34,022 nucleotides of DNA from an uncultured Flavobacteriales bacterium. GTDB taxonomy: Bacteria > Bacteroidota > Bacteroidia > Flavobacteriales_G > Salibacteraceae. Both the position numbers and the translations under genes were made by a program. The stretch spans positions 1 through 34,022 of the forward strand of contig CAJXPI010000006.1 in the NCBI GenBank assembly GCA_913057875.1, read 5' to 3'. Below are positions 1 through 9,600 of the stretch, piece by piece (within the stretch, counting starts at the first letter, position 1; each line of letters starts with the position of its first letter). The notes under the pieces were generated by a model, which made no database searches, was not told the DNA's origin, and saw only the letters and a list, made by a program, of their open reading frames with translations.

Positions 1-17
1 ATGTGTATAAGAGACAG
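1..17. other. Nextera mosaic-end adapter remnant (artefact)
   Basis: The first 17 bases are the last 17 of the 19-base Tn5 mosaic end used in Nextera libraries (ends TATAAGAGACAG). This is library sequence and not part of the genome. The genomic reading frame of the truncated glycosyltransferase begins immediately after it at base 18. Confidence 0.97.
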
Positions 18-789
18 GTCCAGAATCATTAACGTAGTTCATTTCGGCTTCTTTCATTAAAGCTGCCGATTGCAGCAAACTTAATTTGCCAGCTAAGTTT
101 TGTGGAACGTTGATCGTACATTTTTTAATGAGTTCCTTATTCTGGCCTTTGTCGCCCGGCCCACCCAGTAAAAATACATTTAAATGAGTAGGTAGTCCAT
201 CAATTAATTCTACCCATTTATTCATTGGGTATTGTTTTGTAAACCACACCGAAGATGGCGAAATGGTAACGAACGGAAGATGCAGAAATTCTTCTATCGT
301 TTGAGAGTCCATTTTTGACGGATATAATTTAGGTCTAGCGTACTGCGAATCCGAAAGAAATTCTATGAGTTTTTGATTTCGTTCTACTTCGTGGGTGCCA
401 TTTCCAATTTCATGTTGGGCAGAATGCGTGAATCCGAAAGAAAAAGGATTCTTTTTAAAACCCGAACGAATGGAAGCTCCCGATAATGCGGTTAACATCC
501 CAGTAGCTCCAAATCGTTGTGTATTAATCACCGCATCATATTTTGCAGCACGTATTTTTTTTTGAAGTTGATATAGATTTCGGTATTTTGATTCATTTTT
601 GTTCCAAACAATCAATTCATTAATGAACGGATGTGAGGAAACTAGGGATTCATTTCCTTTACGAACCAAGAAATCAATTTTTGCCTTGGGTAACGATTTA
701 TGTAACTTTTCCAGTAATGAGGTAGCTAAAATTACATCGCCTATGAAAGCGGTTTGAATTACTAGTATTCTTTGAGGAACTGATTTCAT
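18..789 (-). CDS. Glycosyltransferase family 9 (heptosyltransferase-like), 3'-truncated
   Basis: This open frame is missing from the ORF track because it has no stop; it runs off the contig edge. From the ATG at 789 it gives about 257 residues starting MKSVPQRILVIQTAFIGDVI, the typical N-terminal strand-loop of ADP-heptose:LPS heptosyltransferases and other GT9 enzymes. Further on are SPSSVWFTKQYP, a glycine-rich LLGGPGD segment and, at the very end, NLAGKLSLLQSA followed by YVNDSG, which in the family continues into the nucleotide-sugar site. GT9 enzymes add heptose or related sugars to the lipopolysaccharide core on the cytoplasmic face of the inner membrane. About 80 C-terminal residues are missing. 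The start lies 7 bases after the dapD stop, so the two are probably cotranscribed. The family is clear; sugar specificity is not. Confidence 0.85.
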
Positions 790-796
790 AGTTCTA

Positions 797-1603
797 TTAC
801 ACGGCTACGTTGAAATTTCTTAAAGCATCATTTAAGGATGTCTTTTTGTCCGTACTAGGTTTTCTTTTTCCAATAATTAGTGCCACAGGTACATTGTATT
901 TTCCAGCCGGAAATTCTTTCTCAATGGTACCTGGAATTACTACCGAACGCTTAGGTACAACACCTTTATATTCAATAGGCTCTGGACCGGAAACGTCAAT
1001 AATTTTAGTAGACATGGTTAATACAACATTAGCCCCTAATACCGCCTCTGTTTCCACTTTAACTCCTTCTACCACAATGCAACGAGATCCTATAAAGCAA
1101 TTATCCTCAATAATTACCGGGGCAGCTTGAAGCGGTTCTAGAACGCCTCCAATACCAACACCTCCAGAAAGGTGTACGTTTTTTCCGATTTGTGCACAAG
1201 ACCCAACGGTAGCCCACGTATCAACCATTGTTCCGTTATCAACATATGCGCCAATGTTAACGTATGAAGGCATCATCACCACATTTTCCGAGATGTATGC
1301 ACCATATCTAGCAACTGCATGAGGAACCACTCGTACACCTTTTGCGGCATAGTCAGTTTTAAGTTTCATTTTGTCATGAAATTCAAAGGGACCTACTTCA
1401 ATAGTCTCCATTTTTTGAATAGGGAAATAAAGAACTACAGCCTTTTTTACCCATTCATTTACTTGCCACCCATCCTCCTTAGGTTCGGCTACGCGTAATT
1501 CACCGTTATCAATTTGTTCAATAACTGCTCTTATGGCATCTTGAACTTCTGTTTCTTTAAGTAAGTCACGGTTATTCCATGCTTTTTCAATGATTTCTCT
1601 CAT
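797..1603 (-). CDS. dapD: 2,3,4,5-tetrahydropyridine-2,6-dicarboxylate N-succinyltransferase
   Basis: DapD transfers a succinyl group from succinyl-CoA to tetrahydrodipicolinate in the succinylase branch of diaminopimelate/lysine synthesis, supplying peptidoglycan cross-links. The 268-residue length fits the family (about 274 in E. coli). An alpha-helical N-terminal domain (1 to about 100) is followed by left-handed beta-helix hexapeptide repeats (about 105-220), with characteristic stretches such as NIGAYVDNGTMVDTWATVGS, HLSGGVGIGGVLEP and VEGVKVETEAVLGANV. ATG start at 1603, with a TACCTTTG -7 box about 28 bases upstream. The glycosyltransferase gene follows after 7 bases. Identification is by well-conserved motifs. 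Confidence 0.97.
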   Translation of the reverse strand: MREIIEKAWNNRDLLKETEVQDAIRAVIEQIDNGELRVAEPKEDGWQVNEWVKKAVVLYFPIQKMETIEVGPFEFHDKMKLKTDYAAKGVRVVPHAVARYGAYISENVVMMPSYVNIGAYVDNGTMVDTWATVGSCAQIGKNVHLSGGVGIGGVLEPLQAAPVIIEDNCFIGSRCIVVEGVKVETEAVLGANVVLTMSTKIIDVSGPEPIEYKGVVPKRSVVIPGTIEKEFPAGKYNVPVALIIGKRKPSTDKKTSLNDALRNFNVAV

Positions 1604-1631
1604 GATATATTGTTGTCCATTTTAAAGGCTG

Positions 1632-1639
1632 CAAAGGTA
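1632..1639 (-). promoter_or_regulatory. Promoter -7 box for dapD
   Basis: The minus strand reads TACCTTTG followed by CA, an exact match to the Bacteroidota -7 consensus TAnnTTTG, about 28 bases before the dapD ATG. No clear -33 TTG/TTTG was found at the expected distance, so the call rests on the -7 element only. Confidence 0.6.
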
Positions 1640-1697
1640 GGCGAGTAATAGATTTCGCCCACTAATAATGCCCTTAAGAATATGTTTTTTTTATGAT

Positions 1698-2408
1698 TTA
1701 TGCTTGAATTAGAAAAACGCATGGTTTTTTATGAAAAGAAGGATGCTGCGTAGTTTTCCATTCCGCAATATTTAGTGTCTTTATATATTCGTTTTCAGCC
1801 GTGGTGTCCATAGCCATGCACAATTGCGTTTCCGCGCGTAAGATCTTTTTTAAGCGCTCAAACATTTGTTCGTTACGGTATGGTGTTTCAATAAAGATTT
1901 GTGTTTGACCGGTTCTATTGGATGTCATTTCTAAATCGCGTAATTTTTTACCTAGCTCTTTTTCATTTACTGGAAGATATCCGTTGAACGCAAAATTTTG
2001 TCCATTCAATCCTGATGCCATTAAAGCCAAGAAAATCGAAGAAGGACCTACTAACGGAACCACTTGAATATTGAAAGAATGAGCCATTTTTACTAGTTCA
2101 GATCCCGGGTCTGCAATTCCAGGACATCCAGCATCAGATAATAGCCCCATATCTTCCCCTGAAAATAACGGTGAGAAATAGGATTCAAAATCTCCTTGTT
2201 CACTGTATTTACCAATGTTATACAAACGTAGTTCTTGAATGGAATGAGAAAGATCGAGTTTTTTTAAAGCGGCTCTGGCTGGTTTTTCCTTTTCCACCAT
2301 AAAGTGGGTAAGATTATGAACTTGTTCTTTATTTCCTTCTGGAATAACAAAATGCATTGGGCGCTCACTAATTGGAGTCGGAATAAGGAATAATGTGCCT
2401 AGTTTCAT
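1698..2408 (-). CDS. RsmI-like SAM-dependent methyltransferase (tetrapyrrole methylase fold)
   Basis: This 236-residue protein has the tetrapyrrole-methylase architecture: an N-terminal GTLFLIPTPI strand, the SAM-binding segment LLSDAGCPGIADPGSELV (compare LISDAGTPLISDPG in RsmI), the second glycine loop VVPLVGPSSI, and a C-terminal ETPYRN motif. RsmI 2'-O-methylates C1402 of 16S rRNA. This sequence belongs to a shorter, more diverged group common in Bacteroidota, so methylation of 16S rRNA is an inference and another RNA target is possible. ATG start at 2408. A TAAATTTG box lies only 7 bases upstream, which would give an almost leaderless transcript. The phosphatase gene upstream on the same strand ends 43 bases before. 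Confidence 0.85.
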   Translation of the reverse strand: MKLGTLFLIPTPISERPMHFVIPEGNKEQVHNLTHFMVEKEKPARAALKKLDLSHSIQELRLYNIGKYSEQGDFESYFSPLFSGEDMGLLSDAGCPGIADPGSELVKMAHSFNIQVVPLVGPSSIFLALMASGLNGQNFAFNGYLPVNEKELGKKLRDLEMTSNRTGQTQIFIETPYRNEQMFERLKKILRAETQLCMAMDTTAENEYIKTLNIAEWKTTQHPSFHKKPCVFLIQA

Positions 2409-2415
2409 AGTTGCT

Positions 2416-2423
2416 CAAATTTA
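2416..2423 (-). promoter_or_regulatory. Possible -7 box for the RsmI-like gene
   Basis: The minus strand reads TAAATTTG, an exact TAnnTTTG match, but it ends only 7 bases before the ATG. A second, one-mismatch box (GACTTTTG, 2430-2437) sits further upstream. Either could be used, or the gene may be read from the phosphatase promoter. Confidence 0.35.
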
Positions 2424-2451
2424 TGGATGCAAAAGTCTTAAATAATTAGAC

Positions 2452-2913
2452 TTAATCACGTATTTGTTCTAATAATTCGTCTAAGGATAGATCTAACATC
2501 TTATAAACGTCTTCAAATCCGGTAGCACCACCATAATAGGGGTCTGGGACAGAAATATGTTCATCTGGGGATTGAAAATCCATAACCATTTTGGGGAAAT
2601 TATTGCTATCCGCCTTATTGGCCATTTCCATTACGTTTTTTTGGTTACTAGAATCCATCGTAATAACGTAATCGTAATCTTCAAAATCCGTGGGTACAAA
2701 CAAGCGTGATCTAAGGTCTAGTATCTCTATTCCTTTAGATTGAAGTGTTGCAATTGCTCTAGAGTCTGCAGGTTCGCCATTATGTAAGCTCGAGGTCCCA
2801 GCAGATTCGATTTCTACATTAAGACCTGCTTGTTTTACTTTATCTCTAAAAATACCATGTGCCATTGGTGAGCGGCAAATGTTTCCGAGGCAGACAAAAA
2901 TGATTCTTTTCAT
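2452..2913 (-). CDS. Low-molecular-weight protein-tyrosine phosphatase
   Basis: The N-terminal VCLGNICRSP carries the CX5R(S/T) phosphate-binding loop of class II tyrosine phosphatases (Cys8 nucleophile, Arg14). The general-acid loop PDPYYGG has Asp at about residue 124. The 153-residue length is typical. The family dephosphorylates phosphotyrosine on proteins; in many bacteria it counteracts BY-kinases controlling exopolysaccharide synthesis, though no such kinase is visible here. ATG start at 2913; a TATCTTCG sequence (one mismatch from TAnnTTTG) lies just upstream. The methyltransferase follows after 43 bases. I recall this pairing as frequent in Flavobacteria but could not check it. Confidence 0.95.
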   Translation of the reverse strand: MKRIIFVCLGNICRSPMAHGIFRDKVKQAGLNVEIESAGTSSLHNGEPADSRAIATLQSKGIEILDLRSRLFVPTDFEDYDYVITMDSSNQKNVMEMANKADSNNFPKMVMDFQSPDEHISVPDPYYGGATGFEDVYKMLDLSLDELLEQIRD

Positions 2914-3606
2914 ACTACGAAGATACTTCGATTAATAAAGATTGAAATAGGCGAGATGCTTGACTTATGAATAATTAACGATAGCAATTGATTCGATTTT
3001 TATAATCGTAATGTTCAAATTTTGAATTCGTTGGGTTGGAATGTTAATAACTATGATTAATCTATGATGGGTTAAAAACATTCAAAACACAGTAATAACG
3101 GGGTTATTATAAATTGGTTGGCTGATTTGAATAAATTTTCAATTAAAGTTATTAACAATTTTTCACTTTTACGATAAAAATCTAATATATTGGGCATTCA
3201 AATCTTGTAGTAAAAATATCTTTTTGAGGAAATTGATGAAAATGACTACCATTTTTAAGGTTTGGCTTTGAGGATGAAAGTTGATCTAACTTACTATACG
3301 TTCAACTAAATAATTTGTCCATAGCATTCAATCGCTTCTTAACTCTTTAGTTTTTGAAATTTGATGATTATAGTTCCAACGGCCATGTTGTTGGACAAAT
3401 TTTGTATGAATAATAAAAATGTAAAAACGAATGAATAACACGAGCTAATTTTATTAAAACCTTTAAATCATATTCTATCGTTTTAAAGTAGTTAGAATAA
3501 TGTAACCGCTATTTCTTCCTGTTTTCAGGCAAGATTCCTTTTTCTCGTTCAAATTCAACTTTAGAGAAGTAGGTCACCAATTATTTTTTAACCAAAAAAA
3601 CTATTT
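2914..3606. other. 693-base AT-rich intergenic region between divergent genes
   Basis: No coding region longer than a dozen codons is convincing here. It separates the minus-strand phosphatase from the plus-strand giant surface protein and should contain both promoters. Visible structure: a perfect short palindrome at 3093-3109 and an inverted 10-mer (AATTTGTCCA at 3312-3321, complement at 3392-3401). There is no exact TAnnTTTG box close to the 3607 start and no obvious terminator. DnaA-box-like TTATCCACA was looked for and not found. Confidence 0.6.
3093..3109. repeat. Perfect 7-base inverted repeat, possible operator
   Basis: TAATAAC-GGG-GTTATTA is a perfect 7-base inverted repeat with a 3-base centre. 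It is not followed by a T-run, so it does not look like a terminator. It could be an operator for one of the divergent flanking genes, but the base composition is AT-rich and chance cannot be excluded. Confidence 0.35.
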
Positions 3607-6600
3607 ATGAAAATAAACAAACATTTAGGAGCCTTAATCGGGTTTCTTTTAGTTGGCTTAACTGGGTTTTCTCAGGCGGGTTCAACATTTACAAATCCTG
3701 CAGTAATAGCAAGTTTACCGTATAGCGCTACTACAGAAACTACTTGTGGTTTTGGGGATAATTATACGACCGCAGACATTGCCTGTACTGGTAATTATTT
3801 AGGTGGGGATGAAAAGATCTATAGCTTTACTCCGTCTTCTAATTTAACCAATGTAGAGGTTACCATGTCCAATGTAGGTAACACTTGGACGGGGCTTTTT
3901 ATAACGGATGACTCTACAACGACAGGAACGTGTATGGGCTCCGTAGCGAATAGTTCAACCGCTAATAGAGTGATTTCTGGCTTAACTATGAATGCAGGTA
4001 CTACGTATTACATTCTAGTTTCATCTTGGCCTTCTCCACAGTGTGTGACTTCTTACGACCTTTCGGTTACTGCGATTACTTGTCCTCAACCTACTGCTTT
4101 AGGAGTTAATGGAGTTACGCTTACTAGTGCATATCCTTCTTGGACTGAGGCTGGCTCAGCTACTAGCTGGCAAATTGAGTATGGAACTTCTGGTTTTGCT
4201 CAGGGCACCGGTACTTTAATGAATGCCTCAACTAATTCCGATACGATTACGGGATTAACGGCTGCTACAAACTACCAATATTATGTGAGATCAGTATGTG
4301 GAGCGGCAGATTCATCAAATTGGTCGGGGCCTTTTGGCTTTTATACCGGTTATTGTCAACCCAATCCTATTTCTGTAGATGGCCAGGGTATAGTGAATGT
4401 TTCTATGGGAAGTATTAATAACGCAACCTCGACAGAAACAGGAAACTACGGTGATTATTCTAGTATGTCCACTAATGTTTATCAAGGTACTTCTTTTAAT
4501 GTTTCTATAACGTACCAAACCGGGTATACCTATAACACATGGGCCTGGGTAGATTGGAATGGTGATTTAGATTTTGATGATGCAGGGGAGGCCTTCTATA
4601 TTGGAAATTCTGCGAATACAAATCCTGCCACAATTACCGGAACTATTGCAGTACCTGCAACGGCCAATTTAGGTTCGTTAAGAATTAGACTAGGTGGTGC
4701 GGATACTGGTCTTGGAAGTACACCTCCATCAAACCCTTGTTATACGGGTTCATGGGGTAGTTTTGAAGATTACACCATTAATGTAAATCCAGCGCCAACC
4801 TGTCCTTGGCCAGACACACTAAATGTGTCTAATGTTCTTGCTAATACTGCAGATTTTTCTTGGGTAGAAATGGGAAGTGCAACAAGCTGGGAAGTGGAGT
4901 ATGGTAGTCTTGGATTTACTCCAGGTATGGGGACATCCTCTATTGAAACGACTACTACAGCTTCTTTATCTTCGTTAAGTGTTTTAACAAACTACCAAGT
5001 TTATGTACGTGCTATTTGTGGTAGTGGAGATTCTTCAATTTGGGTAGGTCCTATGGGTTTTACTACAGCATGTGTAGGACCATTAAGTGGTACATATACC
5101 ATGGACCCAACGGCAGCTGTTAGTAACACTAATTTCATATCTATGGCTGATTTTAAACAAGCTGTAGATATTTGTGGTTTAGGAGGGCCTGTGGTACTTA
5201 ATGTAAATGCAGGTTCAGATACCTTAGTAGGTCCTTGGGATTTAACGGCTATCACTGGTGCTTCAGCAACTAATACCTTAACAATTAACGGTAATAATGC
5301 TTTAGTTCATAAAAATCCATCGGCAAATCACTTTGTTCGATTAGAGGGGACTAAGCATTTAACAATTAACGGTTTCAATTTTGTGAACCAAACTCCGGCA
5401 ACTCCTATGTATGGTTTTCAAATGAAAGATGGTTGTGACAGTATTGCTATTTCAAACAATACGATTAATGTGGGAATGGCTTATACTTCTTCGCTTAGTG
5501 CGGGGATAGTCTCTTCTAATTCAACCTCAAATGCCTATTCTTACGGAAACAATGCCAATAACGTGTTAGTATCAAACAATGAAATTATTGGGGGATATTA
5601 TGGAATTCGTTTTAATGGTACTTCTACCTCAGTGAAGGCACATGGAAATACGATTATGAACAATACCATAAGAGACTTTTATTATTATGGAGCCTACCTG
5701 TATTATGCGGATTCTGTGTTTATAGATGGTAATGATATGTCTAGAAACCAGAGAACAACAGCAGGTACAGGGTACGGAATTTATGCTGCATATGCTACGC
5801 ATTGTTCTATTCAAAAGAATAAAATTCATGATTTTGGTTCTACTACGGGAACATTTTACGGAATGCAATTACGCTATTCTGATAACGTAGTGGGTAAAGA
5901 ATCTGAAATTATTAACAATGTGATGTACAATGTGGCTGGTTCAAGTACCAGTTATGGTATTTACCTGTTTGGTACTAAGAGTTACATTAATATTTATCAT
6001 AATACAATTGATATTGAAACTGCTGGGAGTTCATCCAAATATGGAATTTACAATACCTCGACCACAACAGATATTAACGTAAAAAATAATTTAGTTAATA
6101 TGCATGGTTCAGGTACAGGTAGTGCATATGGATTGTTTTATTCTACTTCAGGAGCAACTTTGTTGACGGATAATAATAATGTTCATGTTAATTCATCAGG
6201 AACTAACTACTATGGAAGATGGTCAGCGAATCGTTCTACTTTGAGTGATTTCCAAACAGCTTCTTCTCAGGCAGCTAATTCTAATGAAACTGATCCAGTT
6301 TTAACAGATGTTACCAATGGAGATTATACTCCTTTATCGATGGCTGTTGATAATATGGGAGCTGTTTTGGGCGTAACTACTGATATTTCAGGAGCTACAA
6401 GATCTACAACCACACCCGATGTTGGTGCGCTTGAATTTACGGGAATTCCTGGTGATTTAGGAGCTACCGATGTCATGTTAGCTAGAGTAAGTGATTGTTA
6501 CGGAACTGCGGATACGGCATTTGTACAAGTTTCTAATGTTTTAGCAACTGCAGCCGATTTTACAACAAACCCTTTAACTATTGTTTGGAATGTAACCGGT

Positions 6601-9600
6601 CCAGTAAATACAACAGATAGTCTAACTGTAAATACAGGTAGTTTGGCGGGTAACTCGGATTCGATCTTTAGTATCTCGACTATTAATATGTCAATTCCTG
6701 GTAGTTATGATGTTTCGGTTTACATTAAACCAAACGCGGGAAATCCTATTGCTGCAAATGATAGTATTTTTAATGGTCATTCGGAAACTGTTTCTCCGAT
6801 TCTAGTTGCCTCTCCAGATACTATTACTCTTACTAGTCCTTGGGATAGTGCACAGTTTAATACGCAGTCGCCATTGTATCCAATATCTAATCCATATTTT
6901 ACGGAACGATGTCAATTTGCAAGTTCTACCTATGCGGGAGTACCAAGTACTATTCCTACCTATATTCCCAATAATTCGGATTATGTTGAAATTACAGGTG
7001 TACCTAATACAGGTTTAGATGGGTTTACTTACGAATTATGGGTTTCTGGTACAAAACGAATTACTCATGTTTTTGGTGCTTCGGAAGTATTTAGCGCTAA
7101 TGGAACAATGATATTAAGTACTACAGGCGGAGGTTCTAGTAGTCCTTCAGACCATTACTGGGTAACGGCTACTTCGTACGATGCTGGTTCGAGTACAGCC
7201 TCAGGAAGTATTTTAAAAGATGCAAATGGCAATGTTGTGGATGCTCTTGGATATGCAAGTTTTACTTTTCCAGCGAGTTCCGGTGTTACGGCTTCAGATT
7301 GGTCTGGAACTGGTGTTTCGGGTTCTTCCAGTTGGGGTATCCGTTTAGAAGGTGCAGATGTTAATGGCCCAACAAACTGGTCAAAAACATCAAACACGAA
7401 TAGACAAGATCCAAATGTTGTGAATGCTAGTGTGATAGTACCTACATCTCCTACTGTTGCAGGTATTTCTTGGGATTCTGCAGGAACAACAGTAGGAACG
7501 GATCCAACTTTCTTTGGTGGTCCTTATAACATGGATGGAACACATACGTATGTTGTTACATACACTAATGCGTGTGGTACATTTATGGATACAGTAGTAG
7601 CAATGGTTGATTTAACTAAAGCCATGATGACTGATTCTACCATGATTACTTGTAATGGAGCAAATGATGGTGCAGCTACGGTAGCTCCTTCTGGTGGTGA
7701 TGCACCATATACCTACATTTGGGATAATGGAGATACGACTGCTATGGCAGATTCATTAACTCCAGGTGCTCATACTGTAACCGTTTATGATGCCAATAAT
7801 TGGCCAGCAACGGCTTCAGTGACTATTACTGAGCCGGTAACTTTAACTGCTTCAACTTCAACTATGCCATCAACATGTGGCGTACCAAGTGGATCGGCAA
7901 CTGTAATTCCAGCTGGAGGTACAATGCCTTATACTTATGCTTGGTCTGATAGTCAAACAACTGCAACTGCAGCATCTTTAACAGGTGGAGGTTATTCAGT
8001 TACCGTTACTGATGCTAACATGTGTTCAATCATTGCTTCTGCAACGGTTTCTGACATTGGTGCTCCAACTATTTCTATTGCAGTTGATTCAGTTGTAGCT
8101 TGTTTTGGAGATAGCTCAGGTGTGGTAACTGCTTCGGCAATAGGTGGAACAACTCCTTACAACTATGCTTGGTCAAGTGGCGGAATGATGGCGACTGAAA
8201 ATGGTTTGCCAGTTGGTATTCATACGGTTACATTAACTGATAATAGTGGTTGTGTAGCTACTTCTACGGTGACGATGACTCAAAATACGCCATTATTAGC
8301 TATTGTAAACGGAACAACTAATCCAGCTTGTAACGGTGACGCTACAGGTACCGCAACTTCCATTGCGGGTGGAGGTGTAGCTCCTTATGTTTATTCTTGG
8401 TCAAGCGGTGATATGTCTGCCAATGCTATGAATCTAGCAGCAGGTAGTTATACATTAACCGTTACAGATGCAGTAGGTTGTATGCAAACTACTTCGGTAA
8501 TTGTTACTCAGCCAAATCCACTTAGTGGAGCATTTGTAAATGCAATGGATGTTTCTTGTAATGGAGGATCCAATGGTATGGTTGAAATGTTGAATGCTGG
8601 AGGGACTGCACCTTACACCTTATCATGGAGCAACGGTTCATCTTCTAATAGTGCTTCTGGTTTATCTGCAGGATATGTTTCTGTTACGGTGACTGATGCG
8701 AATAATTGTATGCTAGAAGATAGTATAAATATTACCGAACCAACGGCTTTAACTTCAGCAGCTTCGGTAACTTCAGATGTGTTGTGTAATGGCGGTAATA
8801 CTGGATCAGCTTCAGTTTCTGCAGCTGGTGGAACAATGCCATTAGTTTACGGATGGAGCAATGGAGCTGGTGGAATGTCGGCTACAGGTCTTACCGCAGG
8901 TACATACAGCGTTTCTGTAACAGATGGTAACAATTGTCAAACGACTAGCTCAGTAACAGTTACTGAGCCAACAGCATTAGCTGTTTCGGTTTCAGGTACA
9001 GATGTTTCATGTTACGGAATGAATGATGGTACGGCAATGGCTATGGCTTCAGGAGCTACTGCACCTTATTCTTACTCGTGGAATACAGGAGCTTCAACGG
9101 CTTCTTTATCTTCATTAGGAATGGGAATGTATTCTGTTGATGTAACAGATGCTAACGGATGTATGATGAGTGGAATGACTACCATTGATGAGCCAATGAT
9201 GGTAACTGTTTCTTTAGGAGCTGATCAAACGCTTTGTGATGGAGATAGCCTAGATATTGATGCGGGTGCAGGATTTGCTTCTTACACTTGGTCCACAGGT
9301 GACACTACTTCTTCTGCTGGTGTGAACTCTAATTCTCTTGGTGCTGGTTCAACTACTGTTTCTGTAATGGTTACAGATGCGGCAGGTTGTATGGGTAGTG
9401 ACTCAATGGTAGTAACTGTTTCTGATCCAGTAATGGTAGCTATGGTTGGTGACAACGAGTTATGTATGTACGAGATTGGTAATTTAGATGCTGGTCCTGG
9501 TCATGCGAATTACATGTGGTCTAATGGTAGTACTTCTCAATTGATAAGAGTGTATCCAACAGATATGACTGTAGGTTCCAATACTTACACAGTTACTGTG

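Noticed and set aside
3236-3309. Two consecutive 11-codon ORFs (MKMTTIFKVWL and MKVDLTYYTFN) with a GAGG-like sequence before the first, possible leader peptides.
   Set aside because: Such short frames are expected by chance in 693 bases; they are more than 290 bases from the 3607 gene and no attenuator hairpin follows.
2914-3606. Possible replication origin in the AT-rich gap next to the phosphatase/methyltransferase pair, which I recall near dnaA in some Flavobacteria.
   Set aside because: No TTATCCACA-type DnaA boxes and no dnaA gene; AT richness alone is not evidence.
5629-5868. Antisense ORFs within the giant surface gene (also 4315-4518, 5001-5255, 7155-7397, 9765-9947).
   Set aside because: They are shadows of the long coding frame with no start signals or family features.
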